From positions 1 to 59,206 of IMG/VR virus record IMGVR_UViG_3300035663_000017: a DNA stretch of 59,206 bases; one strand, written 5' to 3'. The position numbers and the translations under genes are program-made. Under the pieces are notes generated by a model, which was not told the origin of the DNA, did not search any database, and saw nothing but the letters and a program-made list of their open reading frames with translations. This document shows positions 8,502 to 18,700 of the stretch, one piece after another (positions within the stretch are counted from its first letter, which is position 1; each line of letters begins with the position of its first letter). The stretch comes from a virus.

Positions 8502-9062
8502 ATGAAACAATTAAACTTCCAGAACGAGCTTCATTTTAATTTCCAAATACAAAAGTTGGCGACTTTGCCACTGTTTGTACAATCGGTGATTTTGCCTGGA
8601 ATTTTCACGGAAGCTCCCCAAACGGGAACTCAATTTGCGCCGATTAAACACGTGGGAGATACACTCTTTTTTCAAGATCTAAGTGTTACTCTTAAGCTCG
8701 ATGAAGGTATGGAGACTTGGTTTGAGATGTATAAGTGGCTTACTGGGATTACTAGAGCGGAATCATATCAGCAATTTATAGAGCTGATTAACGATCAGGG
8801 CAAAAGTTTAGACGGTTCCAGAAAACTATTTAAAGCCAAAGAGCCTGATGCTACTAAAAAAGGATATAAAAATATTAAATCAACTGCTTCGCTTAGTGTC
8901 CACGACGCCAATCATATTCAATACATAGAAATTATCTTCGCTAATTTGCACCCCATTAGCATGAGTGGATTAAATTTCCGTACAGATGAATCTGGAGTGG
9001 GCTTCATCACATATGATGTCAATTTTGCATACGATTTTTATTATCCAAAACTTGCACGATAA
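8502..9062 (+). CDS. tail-tube-like (gp19-type) virion protein
   Basis: 186 aa. The opening (PLFVQSVILPGI, then FFQDLSVTLKLDE and MYKWLTGI) follows the pattern of T4-like tail-tube-fold proteins such as gp19 and the tube initiators. ATG 8502 is chosen over 8454 because it follows a late promoter-like box by 7 nt and because the upstream 16 codons show no family resemblance. It is probably part of the tail tube or baseplate. The fold assignment is by eye; it could be another virion protein of the same fold. Confidence 0.6.
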   Translation: MKQLNFQNELHFNFQIQKLATLPLFVQSVILPGIFTEAPQTGTQFAPIKHVGDTLFFQDLSVTLKLDEGMETWFEMYKWLTGITRAESYQQFIELINDQGKSLDGSRKLFKAKEPDATKKGYKNIKSTASLSVHDANHIQYIEIIFANLHPISMSGLNFRTDESGVGFITYDVNFAYDFYYPKLAR

Positions 9063-9070
9063 GCCGAAAA

Positions 9071-9085
9071 GGTAATGTGCCATAG
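9071..9085 (+). promoter_or_regulatory. GGTAATG element upstream of uvsY
   Basis: GGTAATGTGCCATAG, nearly identical to the element before gene 45. A TAnnnT hexamer at the exact spacing is lacking; TATAAG occurs 5 nt later than expected, at 9105. It lies 74 nt before uvsY and points toward it. Confidence 0.4.
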
Positions 9086-9144
9086 GACTACGTTTCTGCT
9101 TCTCTATAAGAGGGCAAGTGTGTTTGTTGCTATTGTAGGTAAAC

Positions 9145-9582
9145 ATGAAATATGAAGACCTCGTACAGATGTGGGAAATCGACGCTAAACTTGATTCGGA
9201 TAACCTGGATCGAGAATCGCTAAGAATTCCGCTATTACAGGGCAAATATTTCAACTTATATTGCCGAGAGAGGGCATCTTTAGCCAAATTAAATTTAGAA
9301 TTAAATCAATTAAAGAGATGGAAGCGTGATTATTATTTGGGCGAAATCTCACCAGAGGAACTCACTGAAAAAGGAATTCCCGTTTTTGCTAGACGTCTCG
9401 TGAAATCTGAAGTTGATACGTATGTCGACACAGATTCAGATATAATTACGTTTTTAGAAAGGCTCGTTGTAGTGCAAACGAAAGTTGATTTTTTAAATCT
9501 AATTGTAAAAAGTATCAATGACCGCCAATGGAATGTGAGAAATGCGATTGAATTTTTAAAATTTAAAAATGGGATCTCATGA
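9145..9582 (+). CDS. uvsY: UvsY recombination mediator
   Basis: Loads the UvsX recombinase on gp32-coated single-stranded DNA. 145 aa (T4 UvsY 137). The helical N-terminus (KYEDLVQMWEIDAKLD), the RDYYLG turn matching T4 RLDYYSG, and the C-terminal helix pattern around LVVVQTKVDFLNLIVKSI align in order with T4 UvsY. Its closeness to uvsW, here divergently transcribed, also fits T4 biology. The stop overlaps the next gene by 4 nt. Confidence 0.88.
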   Translation: MKYEDLVQMWEIDAKLDSDNLDRESLRIPLLQGKYFNLYCRERASLAKLNLELNQLKRWKRDYYLGEISPEELTEKGIPVFARRLVKSEVDTYVDTDSDIITFLERLVVVQTKVDFLNLIVKSINDRQWNVRNAIEFLKFKNGIS

Positions 9583-10061
9583 GTAGTTCTTTTAAATCTC
9601 CCGAAGATTGGTACTTGTATTATGTGGCTAGTCCATATTCACATCCAAGTATTGAAGTTAGAAAGGAACGCTATAAACTTGCTGTTGTAGTGGCTAAAAC
9701 TCTTACACGATTAGGATATTCCGCTTTCGTTCCTATCGCATACGATGGCCTTTGGGATCTTGATCCGAATTATACCGTCGACCACTCATGGTCTTTTTGG
9801 GAGCGAATAGATATTCCAATATTAGATAGATGCTCTGCTCTTATTTTATTTGAGATTCCAGGTTGGGAAACGAGCAAAGGAGTAACCGAGGAGCTTAAAT
9901 ACTGCGAAAAAGTGGGAATTCCTGTAATGCCATTATCGCTTTTTGATTTAAACAGCGATGCTGTAATAAATAGAAAAATGTCGCTATTAAAGGGGATGAT
10001 TCGCCTTAGTAGTCGAAGTGTTCGTCCTCAATTCAGCCCTACCGTGAGAAGCAATGAATAG
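9579..10061 (+). CDS. DUF1937 protein, nucleoside deoxyribosyltransferase-like
   Basis: 160 aa. The sequence opens YYVASPYSHPS and continues with FVPIAYDGLW, then ILDRCSALILFEIPGWETSKGV, quoted in two parts. These are the signatures of DUF1937 and the related nucleoside 2-deoxyribosyltransferase fold (YxASPY start, S/T-x-G-V near the active site). It may act on nucleotides, but the substrate is unknown. It overlaps uvsY by 4 nt and the next gene by 8 nt, so the three are coupled. Confidence 0.8.
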   Translation: MSSSFKSPEDWYLYYVASPYSHPSIEVRKERYKLAVVVAKTLTRLGYSAFVPIAYDGLWDLDPNYTVDHSWSFWERIDIPILDRCSALILFEIPGWETSKGVTEELKYCEKVGIPVMPLSLFDLNSDAVINRKMSLLKGMIRLSSRSVRPQFSPTVRSNE

Positions 10062-11388
10062 TTATCCTCCAATCCAAGTACTACAGAGGAATGTCGATAC
10101 TATGTCTGAACTTTCCGAAGTAGAGAAATCCTTTTCAAACTACTCTTATGATAGATGTGACGTACCCTTTGATCTTTGCGAAGGGCGCAAGTTCACTCGC
10201 GATCTCGACTATGGCTCATATCCATTTACTATCTCAAATGGAAATCCCATAGGATACACCTTTCCTGGAGATAAGTCTGCAAAATACAAAGCTGGAAATA
10301 GGTTCTTTGAATTTAAGCACGCTCGAAATAAAAAGAAAAATTATCAACCATGTTACCCAAGATTACACTTTTGGACTCGTAAGTGGGCGCGTCAATTTGT
10401 TGTTTGCGTCGATTTTGACCAACTTAGTACTCAAAATTATAGAAGAGTTCGAATGTGGGGTGTGTCGGCGACTGAAGAACATGGTCATACTCATAAAGTT
10501 TTTAGACTAGGTTGCATTGAGCTTGCTAAAGAATATCAGGAAAAAATTGGCCACCATGGATTTGTTTACAACTCTCCCAAATCTGGGCGACCTAAAATAT
10601 TGCTTCTCATAGAGTACCCTGAGCCTGTAAAAACACCAGCAACCAAGGATATAGTTAATTTATTTCAAAAATTATTTCCAGAGGAAATGGATAATGGATA
10701 CATAGACATAGAGCGTGGTGCGATGTCCTCTACCTTCTTCGACTGGAAACAGAAGGAACTTTTTGCAGATTCACTTCCACAGCTTGTACCTATAAAAATT
10801 GATAAAAATACCAAAGAGACGACTTTTAAGACAACAAACTCCGAATTCAAGTCAACGTCCGATTACAAATACTACAAAGCTTCTAAAATACCAAAGGAGC
10901 TTCGCTTTAAAGATAGTAATAAAACATTTGAAGAATTTCTAAAATGTCTATGCACGATGACTGGTCTAGTGCGTAATGGCTTCGGCATATCGCAGATTGT
11001 ATTGGCTCGCACTTTAGAGATCGACCAGCCAAGTTGCTCAAGATATATCCGGAAAGCTATTAAATTGGGAATCCTTGAGGTAACCCATGAGCAGTACATA
11101 CCCGGACAGAGAGCAAAGATTTATAAAGCGAAAGGTGTTCTTAAGAGATTTTTATTATCTTGCATCCGGAATTCATCTCTCGTAAAGATTCCAAAGAAAA
11201 TAAAAGATGGCACATGGCACTCGACCTTATTGCATGTTGCTACGACATCTTTTAGATCGTCTCTGGGGCGTTTCATTCCGTGGGTTAAGACTTTGAAGGG
11301 GTATGATCAGGGCGACCGTTTATATCAAGCTCAAACCATCGTCCAGTGGCTTATACGCAGGCACCCAGAACTAGCGTCCGGTTTATAA
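10054..11388 (+). CDS. large protein with winged-helix domain, possible replication initiator
   Basis: 444 aa, not confidently recognised. The N-terminal half has an aromatic- and basic-rich region followed by FVVCVDFDQL (about residue 115), which could be a metal-binding beta strand as in archaeo-eukaryotic primase or Rep domains. Residues about 305-345 (FGISQIVLARTLEIDQPSCS, then YIRKAIKLGILE) look like a helix-turn-helix or winged helix that ends in a linker. The last 70 residues are basic. It is the last gene of the uvsY operon and is followed by a 700-base non-coding region, so an origin-binding or initiation role is possible but unproven. Confidence 0.45.
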   Translation: MNSYPPIQVLQRNVDTMSELSEVEKSFSNYSYDRCDVPFDLCEGRKFTRDLDYGSYPFTISNGNPIGYTFPGDKSAKYKAGNRFFEFKHARNKKKNYQPCYPRLHFWTRKWARQFVVCVDFDQLSTQNYRRVRMWGVSATEEHGHTHKVFRLGCIELAKEYQEKIGHHGFVYNSPKSGRPKILLLIEYPEPVKTPATKDIVNLFQKLFPEEMDNGYIDIERGAMSSTFFDWKQKELFADSLPQLVPIKIDKNTKETTFKTTNSEFKSTSDYKYYKASKIPKELRFKDSNKTFEEFLKCLCTMTGLVRNGFGISQIVLARTLEIDQPSCSRYIRKAIKLGILEVTHEQYIPGQRAKIYKAKGVLKRFLLSCIRNSSLVKIPKKIKDGTWHSTLLHVATTSFRSSLGRFIPWVKTLKGYDQGDRLYQAQTIVQWLIRRHPELASGL

Positions 11389-11918
11389 TTTCACATTTCA
11401 GTAAATACAATTTTCTTCTTATTAACTAACAGGACGGGTCTATCTCGTATTACATATTTTTGCGATTAGACTAGTCTGAGATTGGCATTTCTTCTGTAGT
11501 TTTCAAATTAGATTTAGCTTTCACTCTCAGATTAACTCACACATACACTAATTGAATTATCTTATATCGATTATTGAGAGTTTCATATCAGATCCTTACC
11601 ATACTATAAAAGCAGAATCAGATATGTGACACATCACGTGTCATGAATATATCAATATCAATTATTATTATACATTATAATAGATTTAATTCTGAAGTAA
11701 TGAATGATGTATTTGAACGATAGAAATAAACAAAACAAAGACGCTCGTAGAGCGTTAAAAAAAAAAAGAATTAAAGATTATTTCTCTGAATGTACATGTT
11801 CATTGATATTGTATATTCATCCATCCATTCTTCTAATAACTATTTCCCGATTACGTTCTACATGTCTGTAGAACTAGGTATACAAAATTAAAGAAAGATT
11901 CAATCTATTTGGAAGTTC

Positions 11919-11957
11919 GTAACCAAAGGTTTTTGGTTACTTAATATTTTTTTATAG
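11919..11957 (+). terminator. Rho-independent terminator
   Basis: GTAACCAAA (11919-11927) pairs perfectly with TTTGGTTAC (11932-11940) across a 4-nt loop, and a T-rich tract follows. It would end plus-strand transcription, perhaps of the uvsY operon or of a small RNA from the gap, just before the next promoter. Confidence 0.75.
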
Positions 11958-11960
11958 TTT

Positions 11961-11995
11961 GGTAATGTCAGCGAGATAATATCATCGCGTAAGAT
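11961..11995 (+). promoter_or_regulatory. GGTAAT-N23-TAnnnT promoter
   Basis: GGTAATGTCAGCG begins at 11961 and TAAGAT lies at 11990-11995, the same 29-base offset as in the other copies. It directs transcription toward the phosphoesterase gene at 12092 with a leader of roughly 90 nt. Confidence 0.55.
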
Positions 11996-12070
11996 TTATT
12001 TTATTGGAAGAAAAATAGATAAAACTAAAAAAAAAACAAACAAAGCAAAATAAATGTCAGTTGGCATGTT

Positions 12071-12078
12071 ACTAAATA
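12071..12078 (+). promoter_or_regulatory. possible late promoter ACTAAATA
   Basis: ACTAAATA lies 13 nt before the ATG at 12092, inside a stretch similar to that before 8502 (TAAATAT, then GATATG). It is a two-base variant of TATAAATA. Support is the position only. Confidence 0.35.
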
Positions 12079-12091
12079 TCGTAGTGTTGAT

Positions 12092-13621
12092 ATGAAAAAA
12101 AGACCCACCAACCCGTACATCATTATTGGTACTGCACATTTAGGGCTTTCTTCTCCTATATTAAAAACAATCGCATGCTTTGCTAATCACTTTAAGGCGC
12201 AAGTTATTCATGTCGGTCCTCTTTGTACAATCGAAGAAAGAAAAATGTACGAGACTCGAATTCAGCGCGTGAGGACATGGGAAAAGATTGATAATAGAAA
12301 TATTCAAATTGAGGAGTTATATCAAAGATATAAAAAGGAAGCTGCTGATCTTTTAGGATTACAAAGAAAGAGAGTTACTGCCCTTAAAGATGCCTTCGGG
12401 AAAGTACAATTCGTCGCTAACGATGAGCAGATGATTCCAGATGAAGATATGATTACTTTAGGGGTCGAGTATTCATTATCAAAGTATCTAACGCTAACTT
12501 CAATACCAGCTAACGGAGACAAAGTTACTGGAGACCCAATCAGCCCACGCTGTATGCTTGCTATGAGGGAATATGATTCGTCTGTAATCATGGCACATCC
12601 TATTCCGTCGACTAAGATGTATAAAAAGGAAGGCGTCAATTGCGCCTTTATGTTTACTACTACCGGAAGCTTGATCCCTTCCGAGAAATGCAAGCGTGTA
12701 AGTGATATATGGAAGCAAATTTTAAAACCATCTTTTTTACTTGTAGGGATTGATGAGGCCAATCAGCAATTTCACTGTCAGAGAGTAAGAATTAAATTCA
12801 ATCGAGATCAAATTTCACATCGCCAGACACCCCACATCGCATTTGACGGTTTAATATTCAACCCAAACAGCAAAAAGCCTCTTGAGGCTCCAAGCTCAGA
12901 TAAAGCTTGCTATATTACTGACACTCACGCTCCTCACCACTCTCATGGCGTTGTCAAATGTTTCCACCAACTTATTAAACTTCATAAGCCAGAAATTGTA
13001 ATAGAAGGAGGTGATACCGCAGATTTTGCATCAGTCTCTCGCCACACTGAGTTTCTACCTGGTGCTAGAGAGAACCTGAGATTAATAGATGATCTACAAG
13101 CCATGTGGAATATCCTTGATGGATTTAAGAAAGCAGATCCATCCGTAAAGACTGTTAAAGTTTTAGACTCAAATCATGCTGAGTGGCTTTCATTGTTCGT
13201 TCAAAAGAATCCAGCACTTAAAGGAATGCTTGATTGGGAAACGCTGGCTAAAAATTTCTTTGAAGATTTCGAACTCGTTATTCGGAAAGGAAACGTAAAA
13301 GCAATTTGGTTTGGTGATTTAGCCATTAGACACGGCGACCAAGAGAACTCGCTGATGGAGGCTCACCTATCATATAGAAATTACGTATCGGGACATTTTC
13401 ATTCCTTTCAAGAATTAGGTGATGCTGTACGTGTTGGCTGTGCTGCTAAGTTAGATCCAGGATACCTCGGAGGAAACAATACTGCATGGCAGTGGAATAT
13501 TTCAACTTTTACGAAATTTAAAGGAGTAACTGATAAACATCCGAGAATTGTACTTTCTAACAAGGCTGGAGATCGCTTCACGTTTATGTATCGTGGACAA
13601 ATTTGGGAAATAAATCATTAG
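12092..13621 (+). CDS. calcineurin-like metallophosphoesterase with unknown N-terminal domain
   Basis: 509 aa. The C-terminal half has the metal-binding motifs of the family in order: TDTHA (about residue 275), GGDTAD (about 306), DSNHAEW in the place of GNHD (about 360), RHGD (about 413) and SGHFHSF (about 433). The N-terminal 270 residues open with IIIGTAHLGLSSP and are not recognised; they may be a second, degenerate nucleotide-binding domain. The substrate could be nucleic acid or nucleotides. The following genes lie close behind and are probably cotranscribed. Confidence 0.75.
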   Translation: MKKRPTNPYIIIGTAHLGLSSPILKTIACFANHFKAQVIHVGPLCTIEERKMYETRIQRVRTWEKIDNRNIQIEELYQRYKKEAADLLGLQRKRVTALKDAFGKVQFVANDEQMIPDEDMITLGVEYSLSKYLTLTSIPANGDKVTGDPISPRCMLAMREYDSSVIMAHPIPSTKMYKKEGVNCAFMFTTTGSLIPSEKCKRVSDIWKQILKPSFLLVGIDEANQQFHCQRVRIKFNRDQISHRQTPHIAFDGLIFNPNSKKPLEAPSSDKACYITDTHAPHHSHGVVKCFHQLIKLHKPEIVIEGGDTADFASVSRHTEFLPGARENLRLIDDLQAMWNILDGFKKADPSVKTVKVLDSNHAEWLSLFVQKNPALKGMLDWETLAKNFFEDFELVIRKGNVKAIWFGDLAIRHGDQENSLMEAHLSYRNYVSGHFHSFQELGDAVRVGCAAKLDPGYLGGNNTAWQWNISTFTKFKGVTDKHPRIVLSNKAGDRFTFMYRGQIWEINH

Positions 13622-13628
13622 GTAAGTC

Positions 13629-13985
13629 ATGACGCACTTTGAACTAGACGAGATTAGGGTAATAAAGATTACTACAGGAGAAATAATTATAGGATTTCAA
13701 GCTAATTTTTCTGAGGAATTACAACATAATCCTGAGCTAGACAATTATCTCGTGGTTCATAATCCATACCAAGTAGAATATCATGTTGAGGAGAAGGAAG
13801 CAGAAAATTCGAACTTCATCGTAAATTGTTTTGAGTGGATGCCTTTTTTAGAGGACGATGCTCTTTTAATTCAAAAGCATAATATAATTGCTATTGGTAT
13901 TCCTGACGAACATTTATTAACTCTTTATACTAATTTACTTCAACTTCGAGTCTTTGATGGAAATAGCGATGAGTCAGAAAATTAA
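13629..13985 (+). CDS. Sm-like (LSm) fold phage protein
   Basis: 118 aa. The layout VIKITTGEIIIGF, then VVHNPYQVEY, then CFEWMPF and a final IIAIGIPDE matches the small Sm-like proteins described from cyanophage-type genomes, in which a bent beta sheet forms rings. RNA binding is known for the Sm/Hfq superfamily; for this phage branch a function is not established. The acidic tail (NSDESEN) overlaps the next gene. Confidence 0.7.
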   Translation: MTHFELDEIRVIKITTGEIIIGFQANFSEELQHNPELDNYLVVHNPYQVEYHVEEKEAENSNFIVNCFEWMPFLEDDALLIQKHNIIAIGIPDEHLLTLYTNLLQLRVFDGNSDESEN

Positions 13986-14226
13986 ATCTAATATCTTATC
14001 CAATACGCAAAATACGGAAAATGCGTTAATTGATGTTTTTCTCGACGAGGTTGAAGATATTAATAATCTAATTAAAATACAGTCGGTTTTCTCTATATCA
14101 CCTGAGACTGAAGTTAGGGTAAATGCTCGAAGAACATTAAATAGGGAAATTTACCATCGAATTGACTCTTTAGCCGTTCATATCATTGAATTTTTCAAAA
14201 GTAAGGATGAAAAGGCAAAATCCTAA
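13969..14226 (+). CDS. small helical protein, unknown
   Basis: 85 aa from ATG 13969, which overlaps the Sm-like gene by 17 nt; an alternative ATG lies at 13954. Predicted mainly helical with a basic C-terminus. It matches no family known to me. Overlap and direction suggest translation coupled to the Sm-like protein. Confidence 0.55.
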   Translation: MSQKIKSNILSNTQNTENALIDVFLDEVEDINNLIKIQSVFSISPETEVRVNARRTLNREIYHRIDSLAVHIIEFFKSKDEKAKS

Positions 14227-14300
14227 TACTGCCGGAACTGTAAATGTGAAGTCATCCGTCTAAGTAAGTATTCAGTCTTTGGAAAAACGAAATATTTTCT

Positions 14301-14732
14301 ATGGTTTCCGAGAAACAACCATCACCGAAGAAAACTAAGACTTCGAAGAAAGTAAGAAACCATAAAACAGTCACGCTGGCTGAGATGTTGATTACTGAGT
14401 TTCAATTAAAAAAAGACGGCGATTATATTCGGTTCAAGGAAGGACACTCTAAACTATCTAATTCTTTGGCAAACGCAACAAGACAGATAGGATTAAAATA
14501 TCAATCTAAAAACGTTCAACCCGAACTAATGCAACTCGTTCACTATGCGTCTTTTGTAAAAAACCCACTGCGTTACATATTCGACATGATTCAACACGCG
14601 GATACGACACAACAGATTAAAAAAAACCGAGTTGAAGCAGTTCACCGAATAGTAAAGCAGGCGATGGATGAAGATCCTCTTTCAACAGTCAAAAGTATAA
14701 TTTGCTCGTTAGCCAGAGTCGTTCGGTTTTAA
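14301..14732 (+). CDS. basic protein of unknown function
   Basis: 143 aa with a Lys-rich N-terminus (SEKQPSPKKTKTSKKVRNHK), then a likely helical body. The very basic start suggests nucleic-acid binding or packaging with DNA, which is inference only. It stands alone between the Sm-like operon and the fibre genes. Confidence 0.55.
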   Translation: MVSEKQPSPKKTKTSKKVRNHKTVTLAEMLITEFQLKKDGDYIRFKEGHSKLSNSLANATRQIGLKYQSKNVQPELMQLVHYASFVKNPLRYIFDMIQHADTTQQIKKNRVEAVHRIVKQAMDEDPLSTVKSIICSLARVVRF

Positions 14733-14781
14733 AGCGAACATATATACTACTCAATCGCAAAAAAAATTAGCTGGCATAAAT

Positions 14782-14816
14782 GGTAATGCACTAGCGACGT
14801 TCTTTTGACCTATTAT
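14782..14816 (+). promoter_or_regulatory. GGTAAT-N23-TAnnnT promoter
   Basis: GGTAATGCACTAGCG at 14782 and TATTAT at 14811-14816 with the standard offset. It points to the fibre gene at 14897 with a leader of about 74 nt, which holds a small hairpin AGAATTA/TAATTCT near 14831-14849. Confidence 0.6.
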
Positions 14817-14896
14817 AAAAACTACAATTTAGAATTAATTGCTAATTCTCCATGATCATTAGCCTTTACTATAGCGATTGTTGAAAATGGATATGC

Positions 14897-15739
14897 ATGG
14901 CTACGAATAATAACGATAGAAAGATTAGCCAGTTACCAACTGCGGAACCGCTAACTGGCTCCGAATTAATCCCTATAGTGCAAAATGGGCAAAATAAAAG
15001 AATAACAGTTTCTGACATCGCATCCGTAGCCGGATTTATTTCATCGGCCAGTGAATTAATTGTTAGGGAGACTCCCTCTGGACTCATTGATGGTATAAAT
15101 AAAGTTTTTACATTATCGAACACCCCTGCACTTAATAGTGAGCAAGTATTTTTAAATGGTATTTTGCAGGAGGCTAATCCGGCTGGAGACTATACAATCA
15201 CAGCCGATGAAATAACTTTTAATAGAGCCCCCGATTCTGGTTGGACTCTTTTTGTTAATTATCTCAATGGCGATGCTGGTTCTGGAGCTGGTTCGGCGAC
15301 ATTAGATGCTCTTACAGATGTAGTAATTTCCTCACCTACTGCTAATCAAATTCTCAAATTTGATGGCGCTAAGTGGATTAATTCCGATAATAGCGGAGGA
15401 AGTGTAGCTGCATTTCAGTGGAGTTCTAGTGAACAGGTTTACCCATTTGAGAGGGCTTCTAATGGCTCGATATTATATTGCAAAGAAATCGATATGGGAT
15501 TTTTAACGAATAAAGGGGGGAAGACTCTTCCACACGCAATAGATAATTACTCACCTCATAAAATACATTCCATTACAGGAATGATTTACAACACAGTTGG
15601 GGGTGATGCCGTGGCGATAAATAGCATGGCTTACGGTGGTAATTATTGCATTTTAGATGGTTCAAATATCAGCGTTTACACTCCACAGGCCGATTGGACT
15701 ACGTATAAGTGTAACGTCAGATTGATTTATTTTAAATAA
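14897..15739 (+). CDS. fibre-like virion protein (small paralogue)
   Basis: 280 aa. The N-terminus (KISQLPTAEPLTGSELIPIV) is the attachment-type start found in many phage fibre and neck proteins. Next comes a beta domain (PSGLIDGINKVFTL, SEQVFLNGILQEA), a short Gly/Ala/Ser linker, and a C-terminal domain starting QWSSSEQVYPFE. The middle and C-terminal modules have counterparts at the C-terminus of the 1217-aa protein next door. It is probably a receptor-binding or fibre-tip component. Confidence 0.75.
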   Translation: MATNNNDRKISQLPTAEPLTGSELIPIVQNGQNKRITVSDIASVAGFISSASELIVRETPSGLIDGINKVFTLSNTPALNSEQVFLNGILQEANPAGDYTITADEITFNRAPDSGWTLFVNYLNGDAGSGAGSATLDALTDVVISSPTANQILKFDGAKWINSDNSGGSVAAFQWSSSEQVYPFERASNGSILYCKEIDMGFLTNKGGKTLPHAIDNYSPHKIHSITGMIYNTVGGDAVAINSMAYGGNYCILDGSNISVYTPQADWTTYKCNVRLIYFK

Positions 15740-15786
15740 CAGTTTTTTTTAAGTTGAATTTTTGTCGTATTAATTAAGGATTATAA

Positions 15787-18700
15787 ATGTCAGGAATAAT
15801 TAGAACAAAGATTTCAGGAAAACAGATTATCGATGGAAGCGTAACTCGCTCAAATCTCGATACATCTATCGTTTCTGATATCGACACACTCAAGAGTCAT
15901 GATACTCAACAAATTGGTCAAATCGCTCAGCTAGAAACTGACGTTGCGACCGAGACAACAGCTAGAATTGCCGGTGATACCGCTCTTGGACTACGTATTG
16001 ATGACGTAGAGAGCAATTTGGCTGATGAAGTAACCGCAAGGACATCTGCTGATACTTCACTAAACAATGCTATCGCAGCCGAAGAGAGTCGCGCACTTCT
16101 TGCTGAACAAGGACTTGCAGATGACATTCTTTCAGAGCAAGAGCGTGCGATTGCAATAGAAACAGATCTTCAAGCTCAAATTGATGCAGAAGAAATCGCT
16201 CGCGCTGCGGCTGTTAGTGCTGTTGCTGGCGATCTTAGTACTGAAGTAACTCGCGCCACTTCTGCTGAACAAGCATTAGATGCACGATTAGATGTTCTTG
16301 AGCAAGACCCAACAACAAAGGGCTATGTAGATCAAAAGGTTGCAGACCTAGTTAACTCAGCCCCTGCGGTACTTGATACATTAAAAGAACTTGCTGATGC
16401 TATTGGCGAAGATCCTAATTTCGCAACTACTATCGCAAATCAAGTAGGAGTAGTAGCTGCTGATCTAGCAACCGAAACAACAGCTCGTATAGCTGGAGAT
16501 TCAAATCTTCAGTCTCAAATTGATGCTTTATCGCTCGGTTCAAGTACCGACATAAGTGCATTGCAAACATCTTTAAATCAAGAAATCCTTGATCGTCAAT
16601 CTGGCGATACTGCTCTCGGACTTCGAATTGATGGAGTAGAAGGTGATTTAGCTGATGAAGTAACTGCAAGAACATCCGCTATAGCTGCTGAAACCTCAGC
16701 TCGTACCTCAGCTGATACCGCTCTCGGACTTCGAATTGACGGAGTAGAAGGTGATTTAGCTGATGAAGTAACTGCAAGAACATCTGCTGACAGCGCTCTT
16801 AGCAGTCGAATTAGCGTCCTTGAATTATACAAAGATGCACAGGTAGTCTATGTAGCTAAAAATGGAAATGACTCCACTGGAAATGGTGGCGAACATGCTC
16901 CATACTTAACACTTCAAGCTGCTATGGCTTCTATTACTGATTCATCTCCTTCAAAGAGATACGTCATTAGAGTAAAGGCTGGTAACTATACCGAATCTGG
17001 CATTTTAAATCTTAAGCCAAATGTGTATGTTGTTGGTGATTCTATATATTCTGTTAGAATTACTGCTACCTCATTTGCTCTTGATTCAACATTCAACGCA
17101 AATTCTAGCTTTGACAACAGATCAGGATTTTCGAGTTGTACGCTATTAAGTGCATGTGACTTTAACTGGCAAACCGTATCATCTGCTGCTGGTAAATTGT
17201 ATTTTACCGAAGTTCAATTCGGTTCTACTGTTACCATGTATGGGCATAATAATGCAATCGCACAAGCACAATTTCTCGGTTGTATATTTTTTGGTGCCTT
17301 TACTGTTAGTGGGATTAACGTAGGTGTTCATAGAAATAACATACACTACGGCAATATCACACTTAATCAGCATCCTAATGGTGGTATGGTTACCAATCTT
17401 ACTGCTGATGGTGGAGTTTGTACTGGTACAGTTACACTAAATGCAACTACAAATGACTTTAATAGAAGATGCTCCGTGTTTGCTCGTTCATTCTACATGG
17501 AATATCTAACTGTTAACGGTCCAAGTGCATACTGCGACCTTACTGATAGTAGCGTTCCAAGAGACATTGCACGTGTAACAAAGTCAAATGGTGGGAATAT
17601 TGTTTATATTAACTCATTAACACCAATTGATACTAATACACGTAATCAAGGAGATGTTGGAAAGCAATATCTGTATAACTTTAACTACGTGAACGCTTCT
17701 ACGGGAAGTGATTTGTACGTCATTTCAATGGGTACGTCATATTCCGCAGATAACTCAGGTAAAAACATCTTTATCAAAGCTGACTCAAATGGATTAGCTC
17801 CTAACGTAAACGGTGGTGATATTAATATTAACACCTCAGAAGTTAGTGGAACTGGTGTTCGCGGAGAAATTAAATTTGACGGTCGACAAGTTAACGTCAG
17901 CAGCAAGAAAATTGTAAATCTTGCTAATGGTGTTGATGCAAACGATGCAGTAAACGTATCACAACTTAATTCTTCTATAGCTGCCGAAACATCAGCTCGT
18001 ACCTCAGCTGATACCGCTCTTGGTCTCAGAATTGATGGAGTTGAGGGTGATTTAGCTGATGAAGTAACTGCAAGAACATCTGCTGATACAAATCTTCAGT
18101 CGCAAATTGATGCTTTATCACTCAGCTCAAGTACCGATATAAGTGCATTGGAAGCAGCTTTAGAGCAAGAAGTTCTTGATCGTCAATCTGGCGATGCAGC
18201 TACGCTTTCAAGTGCTAATACTTATACCGATGGTAAAGTAGCTGACCTTGTAAATTCTGCACCTGCTGTACTTGATACCCTCAAGGAATTAGCTGATGCA
18301 CTCGGACAAGATCCAAACTTTGCTACCACTGTTTCAAATCAGATTGGTGTTGTAGCTGCTGATCTAGCTTCGGAAATTGCTCGCGCTCTAGCAGCAGAGT
18401 CTGAGATTGCTGGCGATCTTGCTGATGAGGTGATTGCAAGAAGTGCTGCTATAACCGCTGAAGCAACAGCTCGTACCTCAGCCGATACAGCTCTTGGACT
18501 ACGCATTGACGGAGTTGAGAGTGATTTAGCTGATGAAGTGACTGCAAGAACCTCAGCTGATACAGCTCTTGGACTACGCATTGACGGAGTTGAGAGTGAT
18601 TTAGCTGATGAAGTGACTGCAAGAAGTGCTGCTATAACCGCTGAAGCAACAGCTCGTACCTCAGCCGATACAGCTCTTGGACTACGCATTGACGGAGTTG

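Larger units (their letters stand above)
11389..12091. other. 703-base non-coding region with several hairpins
   Basis: No credible gene is seen. The region is very AT-rich and holds separate stem-loops: TGACAC/GTGTCA at 11627-11643, ACGCTC/GAGCGT at about 11739-11755, GTTCTAC/GTAGAAC at 11855-11874 and the terminator at 11919-11957. A GGTAAT-type promoter at 11961 points to the next gene. The first part could be an untranslated leader or trailer, small RNAs or a replication origin; the sequence alone does not decide. Confidence 0.6.
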
